From Narthecium ossifragum (Eukaryota > Streptophyta > Magnoliopsida > Dioscoreales > Nartheciaceae): a DNA stretch of 64,000 nt. The position numbers and the translations under genes are program-made. Positions 11,003 through 21,300 of this stretch are shown here, piece after piece. The DNA lies in the NCBI GenBank assembly GCA_963920575.1, contig OY986971.1:620001-684000 (forward strand), written 5' to 3'. The notes under the pieces were generated by a model. That model did not search any database and had not been told where the DNA came from. It worked only from the letters and a program-made list of their open reading frames with translations. Every line of letters starts with the position of its first letter. The stretch's first letter is position 1.

Positions 11003-14000
11003 GAGAAATTACTACCCCTGCTAGGAAACGCAGATGTCAGTTTAACCCAGATGAGCAACTGGGCTCCCCAAACGGTTTGACATGAAGCTATTCTTTTGGA
11101 ATTGTAGAGGGGCAGGTCCGAATCGTGCTGTTAGGATCTGCCACAGGGTTACTGGTGCTCACAACCCGGATTTTTTCTTTCTCATTGACACTCTGGTTGA
11201 GATAGGAAACTTTGAATGGATTCTACGCAAAGTTGGCGGGGATTGGAACGGCTACTGCATCCCAGCGCATGGTCGCGAGGGTGGAATTCTAGCTTTCTGG
11301 AAGAGAAGCATTGGTAGAGTAACCATGAAGCACATCTCTGCTCAGGCGGTGCATGGCGTGATCACCTCCCCTGAGCATGGTGAATTTTCCCTGTCAGCTG
11401 TCTATGGTGCTAGGCATCATGCCCAGAGGAAGGAGTTGTGGGATTATCTTTCGAGGTTCAGCACGCTGGGGCTGCCTATGCTGATTGCGGGAGATTTCAA
11501 CGCTATCCTTTCTGCTGATGAGAAATCGGGAGACTCTCCTTTTGCTTTCAATCATTCAGAAAGAGATTTTCTCAACTTTGTTTCTCTGAATGACTTAGTT
11601 GATCTTGGATATGCAGGTTGTCGCTTCACTTGGTCTAACAACCAGCGAGGTAGTTCCAAAATCCTTGAAAGATTGGACCGGGCTCTGGGAAACAGACTCT
11701 GGAGCGCTCGTTTCCCTGGCACGATGGTTAGGCACTTGCCTCGTGTTGGGTCTGATCATGCACCCCTGTTGATCAGCTTGATCCGGCCCCCAGAGATAGC
11801 TGGACCTGGCGTTTTCCGATTAGAGCACTACTGGATGCAGCTGCCATCTTTTCGTGAAGCTGTGTCCCAAGCTTGGTCTCTACCTTTTCATGGCTCTAAA
11901 CAGTATGTTTATACTTCCAGGCTAAGGGCGATCAGAAGTGTGGTTAAGCAGTGGGACAAGAAGTCTGGCAGGGAAGATATCTTTGGAACTGGCAGGCGGG
12001 TGGAGAGCTGCTTGGAGTACCTTTATCAACTTGAAGAGGAAGGAACACTTCAACCACAGGATGAATTGCAACTGCGATTGCTGGAAAAACAGAGAGATGT
12101 TATGATCTGCAAGCATGAAGCTAGGGCAGCGCAGAGAGTCAGAAAGATGTGGCTACAAACTGGAGACAAGAACTCTTCTTTCTTCCATAGTATGGTCTCG
12201 TCCAGGAAAGATAAATCCAAGGTGGCATCGGTCCTGGCGGACAATGGGGATTTGATCAGGGATCAAGCTAGCATTGGGAAGATTTTTGTCAGCTATTTCT
12301 CCAAGCTATGGTCTGAGGATACGAATTGCTTTAAGCCTGAACTTCCAGCTCTCCCCACCATAGACCTGGCTTCGCAGGTAGTGCTAGATTCTGTTTTTAG
12401 TGAAACAGAGATCATGGAGGCCCTCCGCAGCATGGGAAAAAACAAATGTCCCGGTCCTAATGGTATTCCAGTGGAGTTTTTCCTTGCTCACTAGAACATT
12501 GTTGGGAAGGACTTCGTTGAGTTGATCAGAGGTTTCTTCAACACTGCTCTCCTCCCCGCCAACTGGAATGAAACTTTCATTACTTTGGTTCCCAAGTGCA
12601 AATTCCCTCAGGTGGTGAAGGATTATCGACCTATCAGCCTATGCAATACAGGCTACAAGGTCATCACCACCATCCTGGCTAGAAGATTGAAACCGGTTCT
12701 TAGCAGTCTCGTTGGCCTGGAACAATCAGCTTATCTCTCTGGTAGATGTATTCACGACAACATCGATGCTGCTAAGGAAGTCCTACACTCCATGAAGACT
12801 GCATCAAAGTCGAACAGCTTGATGGTATTGAAGGTTGATTTAAGGGCAGCGTATGATCGGGTGGGATGGAGCTTCCTGAAGCGAGTTTTAGAAGCTATGG
12901 GTTTCACTCCTAAATGGATCGCAATGGTGATGGCTTGCGTCACTGGTCCGATGTTTGCCATTGTCATTAATGGCAGAATCCATGGGAGATTTGCATCACG
13001 ATGCGGAATTAGGCAAGGAGACCCCTTATCTTCCTTACTCTTTCTTATTGTGCAGGAGGTGTTCTCCAGAATCCTTAAAAGCCCGTCGACTGGCCTCATC
13101 GGTTTGAGATTCAGGAACTCATCATTCTCCCTCTCCCACCTCTTCTATGCTGATGATTGCCTGATATTCTCCAAGGCATCTTGTCTGGAAGCGCGTCGGG
13201 TGAAGGATGCTATGCTCAGATTCAAGCTTCTCTCCGGGTTAGAGATGAACACCTCAAAATCCACTGTGCGCTTCTCCCCTACCGTCCCTGATGACAGACA
13301 GCTTACCTTATGCCGCATACTTGGGTTAGCTATGGCTGATGGTATCTGGACGTATCTGGGAGCGCCGCTCTGTTCCGGAAGACTCTCTGCTGCTGATTGT
13401 GCTCCGCTCCTAGATAAGATGATCAGTCGCGTTCTCTCGTGGCAAGGGCGACCCATCTCAGACCCGGGAAGATTGGTGCTGGTGAAGTCAGTTCTGCAAG
13501 CTATCCCAACCTTCGTAATGGCCACTTCCCATGTTCCCCTGGTGATCATTAGCAAGATCGATCGTATTTGCAGGGACTTTTTGTGGAGAAATCGAAAATC
13601 TGGGCTGTGCAACTTAGCATGGAAGGATGTGTGTACTCCGAAGGAGAGGGGAGGCCTGGATGTCAAGGACCTTTCATCTTGGCAGGTTGCTCTCAAGGCC
13701 AATCGAGTTGCCTCATTGCTTCAGCCAGGAACTAATGTTTGGAAAGAACTTGCCAAGGCCAAGTATCAATGGCACGAGATTCTCCCAACCTGCCGCAACC
13801 TTAGGAATGCTTCGAATCACTGGAAGCATATATGCTTTGCTGCGGATACACTGAGGACGAGGCTACTTTGGACGCCAGGAGTTGGTAGCAAGCTCAATGT
13901 ATTATACGATGCTTGGTTCACTGACATCCCCCTCTCCAGATGGCCAACCATGATCAATGTTTTTGGCAGTTTGGATGTCACTGAAGTTGGAGCTTTGATC

Positions 14001-15145
14001 TCTGATGGTGCCTGGAAGTTGGAGGTTTTGGCAGACAACTTCCACCCGCTCCTTATCGAGTTCATCTTGAAGCAGGGGATTGGATGCAGGGATATCAGTC
14101 GTTGGCCATTCAATGGCTCTGGTTTGGTTTCCTCTGCCTCAGCCTATCTCGCACAGAGGCAGGAGGTTTCAAGACAGAGCAGAGCAGGCACGGCTGACAC
14201 TTGGGCTGGTGTGTGGAGGGCGCCGGCTGGCCCAAGGGTTAGACACTTCCTCTGGCGAGCTGTCCATGGCAAGCTGCCGGTTCGAGAGGCCCTGTGGAGG
14301 TTGCGCATGTCTTCAGAAGTGGTTTGCCCGAGATGTCGAAGAGAACCTGAGACTGTCAAGCATGCCATCTTTGGATGTATGTTCATCTTCCAAGTTTTCT
14401 CTTTGTTTGCTAACAAGGAGCGGCTGGTGCTTCCTCCTTGGAACTTTGAAGACTACTGCGAAGCTCTGTTTGAGAGTGGATCCAAGAAGACCAAGACCTT
14501 TCTAGCTTATGGTATGTGGATCATTTGGAAGGATAGGAACTCTATTGTTTTCGGGGAGAAGGGAGATTCGGCTGAGGCTCTGGCATGCAGAATCGCAAGG
14601 CTTGCAAATGAGTTCATAGCTCAAGTAAACAGGCGAGCTTCTGAGGCTGCGATTCATACCACCGGCACCGGCGTCGTTGTGATCCAAACTGATGCCTCTG
14701 TCGATCCACTGTCAAAGACCGCGGCCATTGGTGTTGTTGCCTTGGCGGAGGATCGGAGAGTCGCATGGACTTGGGCTAAACCAGTTGACACTGGATCGAT
14801 CCTTGAAGCTGAAATGTTAGCTATCCTGGAGGCGTTGAGAAGGGCTAAAATCCTCGGGCTTAGAAGGTTAGTAATTGAGACTGACTCATTATTAGCTGTC
14901 CGGATCTTGAATGGATTGGGTGGATGGCCCCCTGATCTCGAACACATGGCAAAGAGTATCTGGTTGCATGCTCTTCTCTTCGAGTCGGTTTTGTTTCTCT
15001 ATATCTCCAGACATTGTAATGCGAGAGCCGATTGTGTAGCTCAAGCATGCCGTAGAACCGGGATTGTTGTAGACTGGACCTGTCAGCCAGTGTGATCTAC
15101 TTGTTGTTGGGAGTCTGTATATTTTAGCCATTTGGCTCAACTCAT

Positions 15146-15181
<36 letters not shown>
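11003..15181 (+). mobile_element. L1-type LINE with near-complete ORF2, poly(A) tail and perfect TSD
   Basis: Non-LTR retrotransposon of the plant L1 type with a C-terminal RNase H domain. Its boundaries are fixed by the 16-bp target-site duplication and a tail of about 35 A (15147-15181). The element starts inside the end of ORF1: an open frame from 11002 reads a basic tail (RKRRCQFNPDEQLG) and stops at TGA 11083-11085, overlapping the ORF2 ATG at 11082. The element is therefore 5'-truncated and keeps only about 80 bp upstream of ORF2. One in-frame TAG (12492-12494) is the only break I found in ORF2. The exact TSD and intact tail indicate a young insertion. Confidence 0.96.
11082..15095 (+). 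pseudogene. LINE ORF2: endonuclease, reverse transcriptase, zinc-binding and RNase H, with one premature stop
   Basis: The frame is continuous except for TAG at 12492-12494, so it reads as 470 codons plus the remaining 866. Domains in order: APE-type endonuclease (start FWNCRGAG, AGDFNAIL near residue 140, TWSNN, LDRAL, SDHAPLL near 225); reverse transcriptase (YRPISLCNTGYK, EQSAYLSGRCIHDNI, KVDLRAAYDRVGW, GIRQGDPLSSLLF, FYADDC); zf-RVT (VWRAPAGPRVRHFLWRAVHG, CPRC); and type I RNase H (QTDAS, EAEM, ETDS, ARAD). All catalytic acids and the YADD box are present. The stop lies between the finger region (MGKNKCPGPNGIP) and the RT palm, so the upstream product would be an endonuclease without RT. 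A sequencing error or a recent mutation are equally possible. No other disruption was found. Confidence 0.93.
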
Positions 15182-15182
<1 letters not shown>

Positions 15183-16057
15183 AATAGACCTGGTAGACTC
15201 TTTATCATGCATGGTAGAACCTTTTGACTTGGACTACAACAAGACTTACATATAGATCTTTATAATGACTACAAACCATGATCATATATCTTTATAATTA
15301 ATGACTTGTAATTAACTAATTGTAGATGTCAAGCAATTGGTTATGAAAAGGACTAAAGTTATTGAATAATTGTGATTGATTTGTAGTCGCAGTCTGTGAT
15401 TCCTGTTGTTGTTGTCCAAGCCTAGAGTTCTATCATAATCGGAGTCTATAAGGTCTACAACCGACAGACAAGTAAGTTTTGTCATCAAGAATCAACTTTT
15501 AATTTTTTTTAAAAAAACATTTAATTACAAATCTATCTCTAAATTATTCGTAGTTATATAATTATCCATGAAATCGTATTATTTACAAAATTATCCCCCA
15601 TTATCCTAAACAATTCACAAAATTATCATTCTATCCATGTCGGGTTAAACATGTAAAATGTCTTAAATGCACTTAGAGTAAGGGTATAATTGTCTTTTCA
15701 CCCGTCATTGTTGGTCCTAAACGGCCTCAGAGGGGTTATTTCCTGAATATCCGACAAAAGTTCACTCCAATGATATTTTAAAAGAATTTATGCATTCTTC
15801 AGAGATAATTATGTAAACACAAAGGTTTTTAGAGATACATTTGTATTTAACCCATGATAAAAAAAATTGTTTCATGTAGGGATTTTTTTTTTTGCTGCAT
15901 TGTTACCCAGAATTGATTTATACAAAATAATTGACCATAAAATATAATGCATAAACAAATTGCTAGCATTGTGTCGTAGACATTTCAATTCAAAGGAATT
16001 TCATATTAAAAAAAAAGAAATCTAAATCTATCACTATAGATTTACCCTCTCTCGTAG
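15182..16057. other. AT-rich flank, part of duplicated copy 1, no gene
   Basis: Holds the right half of duplication copy 1. No open frame with a recognisable product. Confidence 0.5.
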
Positions 16058-16079
16058 CAAACACACCCTTATATATGCT

Positions 16080-16226
16080 TTTTTTTTTTGAATTAATTGA
16101 GCCCAAGAGATAGGGAATCCAATCAAGGGTTAGTTACATGTGTTCGATAGAGGACTGGGAACAATCTCCCTGGCCTCTTCATAAACAACAAAACCATGGT
16201 ATAACGCAAGAGCCTCACGAGCAAGT
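16080..16226 (-). mobile_element. LINE 3'-end fragment with perfect 22-bp target-site duplication
   Basis: A poly(T) start on the plus strand (16080-16089) is the poly(A) tail of a minus-strand insertion. The minus strand encodes the end of a LINE RNase H domain (LAREALALYHGF, then a stop) and a 3' UTR with GGGCTCAATTAATTC, nearly the same as the 3' end of the LINE at 56.5-59.1 kb. The 22 bp at 16058-16079 are repeated exactly at 16227-16248, which proves insertion as a dead-on-arrival 3' fragment of about 147 bp. Confidence 0.9.
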
Positions 16227-16799
16227 CAAACACACCCTTATATATGCTACGTCATGGCATGATACAATATCTAATCAATTTGGATTTGATATATTCTCTC
16301 TCGCATATTTATAATTGGTTTTTTATGACAAGATAGCGTATGGGTCGCGACAATAGGCCTTATACCCTCTAATCATGGTAGAACTACAAATCATAATTTT
16401 TTTTTTATTCATTTCTATATACGATTTAATCTTTCAGATGCCAAACAATTGATGATGACAAAGCCCATAAGTCATTAAAATTTTATAATTTACGATCCCA
16501 ATCTACGAGTCCTGTTATTGCCCAAGTCCAGGAGTTCTACCGTATTCAAAATCTAGAAGGTCTATTGCCGACGCATATGCCTTTCTCATAAACAACTTTG
16601 TGAAATACAAAAAAAATGTCACACAGTTTTTTTTTTCATTGTCTCTCATAACTGAGTTGCAGAATTAATTAGCCATAAAATAGAATGCATAAACAAATTG
16701 CTAGCATTGCGTTTTAGACATTTCGATTCAAAGGAATTTCATAAAAAAAAAAAAAATAGAAGTCTAAATCTAAAGGAATTTCATAAGAAATTTTGCCAA

Positions 16800-17285
16800 A
16801 GGAAATCTTCTTCGCACCTGCACCTGACCTAAGTCTCTTTTAGCTGATAATTCCTCTTATGGATATGTAATAATGCATTATTTGGTTCGCTGAACTTTTA
16901 ATAAGTGTTACGTTACATGCTACATGCTACATTGGGACATGATACGATGACTCTGTTATTACATAATTTTTCTTATTCATGTATAATAATGTACTGTTTG
17001 ATTTGTTGCATCAAATATCATTATCTTTATGAGATATACTCATAATAGAATATCTATCACTGTGATTTAGATACTTGAGTACCGAGAAGTTTCCCCGAAG
17101 GATGACTAATAATTGCACCAAGCATAGCCATTTTTTAGTAAGTGATACACTATACATAGGGGCATAATAGAATATCATTCATCATTAAAAAAAATGCTCG
17201 ATCCAGTCCAAAAAATCAACTCCGCGTGCAACAAAATTACATTTTTATTACAACAGTTCAAGTTTTAAATTATAAGCCGACGGTT
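16800..17285. other. AT-rich spacer, nothing recognised
   Basis: No coding signal. A short triplication of ACATGCT-type words lies near 16914-16935. Confidence 0.4.
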
Positions 17286-17299
17286 CCACCGACGATTTT

Positions 17300-17633
17300 A
17301 GGGTGATTAATATTTTATGAGCTTTGATCTGTGTATATATTGACGTGGCATGTGCATTACACATGCCCAAATCGATAATGGACTATCGATTCTTTCATTT
17401 AGTCTACCGATGGATTAGATAAATGAATCGGTATCTTATTATCAATTGAATTAGTCATTTAGTTCATCGGTAGTAAGATACCGATGGACTCTTTCAACCA
17501 ATCGGTACTTCACTACCGGTACAATTCAATCGGTAGTGAGTTATGGATTCATTGATTTATTCCATCGATAGACCACTTATAGATGGACTAGATGAAAGAA
17601 GACTATCGATTCGATGACACGTGCGTTACACAT
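17300..17633. repeat. TACCGAT foldback element, copy A
   Basis: The interior is a series of TACCGAT, ATCGGTA, ATCGAT and similar words in alternating orientation, spaced by about 15-30 bp. The ends carry near-palindromes of the form GGCATGTG-N5-CACATGCC (17346-17367 and near 17613-17632). The left flank GATTAAT...ATGAG...TGATCTGTGTA is shared with copies B and C. It has no coding capacity. It is likely a MITE or foldback element of unknown superfamily. Confidence 0.7.
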
Positions 17634-17639
17634 TACTGA

Positions 17640-17873
17640 TATTTTATTCACCCCTCTCTCTCTCTCTCCCTCTCTCTAAACTGCCATCCTATTCTCTTGG
17701 TCGAGGTTCTCCGCGGTCCAACAAAATCTCTCTCTCTCCCCCTCTAAAACTTTATTTTTTCCCTTCATAATTAAGTTATTTTCTATGTTTTTTTCTGGTT
17801 CTAGATTCCCTGGTATGTACTCCACTCCCTCCTCCCCCATCATTTAAATCCTCATTTTTTCTCATTTTTTTTA

Positions 17874-17908
<35 letters not shown>

Positions 17909-18321
17909 GAAAAATAAAAAAATAAAAAAATAAATATATATCTCTCTCTCTCTCCTGTTGGCTGTTGCTTTCGTTTCTCTCTCCTCTGTGGATTGTGAGC
18001 ACTTGGCAATGGTTCTCAGATGCGGGAAAGCTCGAGGCCTCCGCCCCCGCCACCGAGATCCATATGCATGAAACCAGCCCTCATTCTTCTTTAATCCCCT
18101 CTCAAAACCCACCCCTTTCCGCTCTCTCGCTCTCTCTCTATATATAGCCTCTCCTCCTCTTTACTTTTAGATTGCCTTCATTCCCACCACCCCTCTTTTC
18201 TTTGATCCATTTCTCCTGACGTCTCTTGATTAGATAGAGGTGCCATCGATCCGGATTCGATTGGGTTCGCGATCGGGGGCTAAGTTTGAATCTTTAGCTG
18301 TTACCTTTTGTTTGGATTGGA
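17640..18321 (+). promoter_or_regulatory. KAS II upstream region and CT-rich 5' leader
   Basis: CT-rich tracts (17655-17690, 17880-17907, 17941-17957) and a TATATATA word at 18139-18146 lie 180 bp upstream of the KAS II ATG, followed by more pyrimidine-rich sequence. Such CT-rich leaders are common in plant housekeeping and plastid-protein genes. The TATA assignment is an inference. Basic or Ser-rich open frames across the CT runs are not genes. Confidence 0.5.
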
Positions 18322-21300
18322 ATGGCGGGCTCGGCGGCGGCGGCGCCGCTGTGTACCTGGCTGGTGGCGGCGTGCATGTCGGTGGCGTGTGATAAGGAGC
18401 GGGCTATGGGGTTTCAGGGGCCCAAGGGGGTGAGGTGGGCTCGGCGGCGGCGGGCGGCGGCGATTGGGAGGGCGCGTGGCTGCGGGGGAGTGGAGACGAC
18501 GGGTGGCCTCGTATCGGCGTTTTGTGGGTCGGGGATCCAGGGGTTAATGAGCTCGTGTCTCGCCTTCGAGCCGTGCCCGGAGTTTTGTAGCTCCGGAGGG
18601 GCTTTCTTCGGGGAGAGTGGGTTCTCTCTCTTCGGGCCATGGAAACCTGAGACCGCTCGGCGGAGACGGAGGACTAGACGCTCGAACGCCCTCTCTGGTA
18701 ATTATCCATTCGATCTCTTCTTTTTGTAGATAGAAGTCTTAAATGGTGAATGTGTTATATTGTTTGGATTTGAAAGGTTCCTACTTGGTTTCCGTTTCCA
18801 CTGGATCTTTTCTGTTAGATATTGTGGGAGAATTATCTTATCTCTTTTGTGCTTAAATTGGGTTTTGGTGAGTTCTTTAGCTGTTGATTAGAAGTGGCTA
18901 ACAATCTTGGCTAAGAATATAGGTTTTTGCATGGATAGTGAAATAATCATCGATTCATCTTTGGAGGCTGCGGATAAGCAGTAATTCTGGTGATGAGTTT
19001 GATACCATTGAAGGTCTATAGAACATTTGGGACTGATCTTGGTCGGTGGTCGCCTTTTTCGGTTTCAGAACGCATGCTGATTGTTTACCCCTTCCACTCC
19101 TTCAGGCTGCAAAACAAGTGTTTAGGGTCGGACTTGTAAGAAGCAAACATTTCCTTTGGTTGGTGTGACCAAGATGTGTTCCTGGTCACATTCCTTGGTG
19201 TCTTAGTACATGCTGATGGCGCACCCCTTTCTCACTTATGGTTGCAAAATAGGTGTTTACTGTTGGATTTGTCATAAGCTAAAGCAAATATTCCTTTTGG
19301 TTGGTGTAACCAGCATTGTTTTGTTTGTCTATGAGTGTCAACCTAAAGAAGAATGTGTAATGTTTGTCTAACCCTTAATAACTGATTAGCTGACTAGTGT
19401 AATTTCGTCAGAAAATGGATAACTGCATGCAAGCTGCATTTCTCGCATTCACTTCATTTGGATCTGTCAGGTGGTTATTCATGCTTTGATGGCCTGAAAC
19501 TATTTTTGTAGTTAAGCTGATGCAACCAATGTTTAAAGGAAACAATGCATGATTTGTATAAAAACTTTATCCATTACTTCATATCAGGCATTTTTTATGT
19601 TTCTGCGATCAGGTAAGGCATTTTTAGATCTTTAAAACCACCAGTACATGGCACCGGTGCTGAATGTATTGCATTACCATCTTTATCTGGCTGCAGGAAA
19701 AGCCATGGCAGTAGCTGTGGAACCGACGAAGGAAGTTTTCGAGAAGAAGATAACTCAGACAAAACAGAGGAGGGTGGTTGTGACAGGAATGGGTGTGGTT
19801 TCTCCTCTTGGCCATGACCCAGATGAGTTCTACAATAATCTCCTTGAGGGTGCCAGTGGAATAAGCGAAATAGAGACCTTTGACTGTGCCAGTTATCCAA
19901 CAGTGGGTTCTCTTGCGATCTTTCTTGTGCTTTAAAGTACCTTTTTTCTCTGCCATTTGAATTCTCACTGAGCTCGATAAGTGAGCCGAAATTGGAAGGT
20001 GAGGTTTTTGTTTCTTACAGAAAAACTTTTATGCAGAGAATTGCAGGGGAAATTAAGTCTTTCTCGACCGATGGGTGGGTAGCACCGAAACTATCCAAGC
20101 GGATGGACAAGTTCATGCTTTACCTACTTACTGCTGGCAAGAAAGCGCTGGCAAATGGTGGGGTTACGGAAGATGTCATGAGTCAGTTTGAAAAGGCCAA
20201 ATGTGGGGTTCTCATTGGTTCCGCTATGGGTGGAATGAAGGTAGTTTTTTTTGTCTTGGTTATAAATCTTCGCATTAGTGTATAATGGTGCTTTCAGTAT
20301 TATCTTCCGATATCTGAATAGTGAGGATCATCTGCTTTGCTGGTGGTGTGGTGAGCAGGTTTTTAATGATGCTATTGAAGCTTTGCGAGTCTCGTACAAG
20401 AAAATGAACCCCTTCTGTGTACCTTTTGCAACTACAAATATGGGTTCTGCCATTCTTGCTATGGATCTGGTAGGTTGATCAATCCTTTTTCTCCTTTCGA
20501 AAATGTTGAGAGGGCCTCTATGAGCGCAGAGGCACTAATTTACTGAACAAAGGCGGTTCCTTGGGACATGAGCTAGCCTACTGGTAGCGAGTCATTGTGG
20601 GGAGATTGTATTTAGAACATGCTGAATACGTCTGGATATATCCTAACTCCTAAGTTCTTCACTGTACATTTCTTTCTGCTTAATCTCAGGGCTGGATGGG
20701 CCCGAACTATTCCATTTCGACTGCTTGTGCTACAAGCAACTTCTGTATTCTGAATGCAGCAAACCATATTATAAGGGGGGAAGCTGTAAGTTGCTCTCTT
20801 ATGTTCCTTATCATCTGACAATGTTTTGGGACCAAGCAACTTGTGATTGCTATATGGACTTATTTAATGTGTTCGTATTTGATACAATCATGCAGGATGT
20901 AATGCTCTGTGGGGGATCTGATGCTGCAATTATACCTATAGGTGGGTAGATCATATTTTCTAAAGAAACATCATAATATCTAGGGGTATGAACATATTAT
21001 GTATGTTTGGATCTGAAATATCTTTCTTTGACTATGATATTGTAGGGTTGGGAGGTTTTGTCGCGTGTAGAGCACTTTCTCAAAGAAACAGCAACCCAAC
21101 AACGGCCTCACGTCCTTGGGATGTTGTACGAGTGATATTTTCCTCGAAGTCTCAGTTTTTTCCTCACAGTTTAATTTGTACTACACTTAGTGTGTATCAG
21201 TGTAGTATGGCTTGACATATCTAGTGTTGTCACTTGTCTCAACTGGGACAAGAAGCTGAATTTAAAATCTATGCACAGATCTCTCAGTAATTAGATTTAA

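Larger units (their letters stand above)
10889..16790. repeat. Local tandem duplication; the first copy is split by a LINE
   Basis: Copy 1 is made of 10889-11002 joined to 15197-16020. Copy 2 is about 16268-16790. Shared landmarks include ATATCTAATCAATTTG (10889 and 16268), a CGACAATAGGCC/CGCAACAATAGACC word (10984 and 16347), CATGGTAGAAC (15209 and 16374), TAAGGTCTAC/GAAGGTCTAT (about 15449 and 16556) and TTGCTAGCATTG followed by AAAGGAATTTCATA (15960 and 16699). The copies have drifted by substitutions and small indels. Copy 2 lacks the LINE, so the duplication predates that insertion. Confidence 0.75.

Noticed and set aside
12752..15212. Minus-strand open frames across LINE 1
   Set aside because: They are shadows of ORF2 on the opposite strand, with no family motifs. 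One runs through the poly(A) tail as poly-Phe.
17300..17633. CRISPR-like spacing of the TACCGAT words
   Set aside because: The repeats are short, alternate in orientation, have irregular spacers and sit in a plant nuclear genome. They fit a foldback element, not a CRISPR array.
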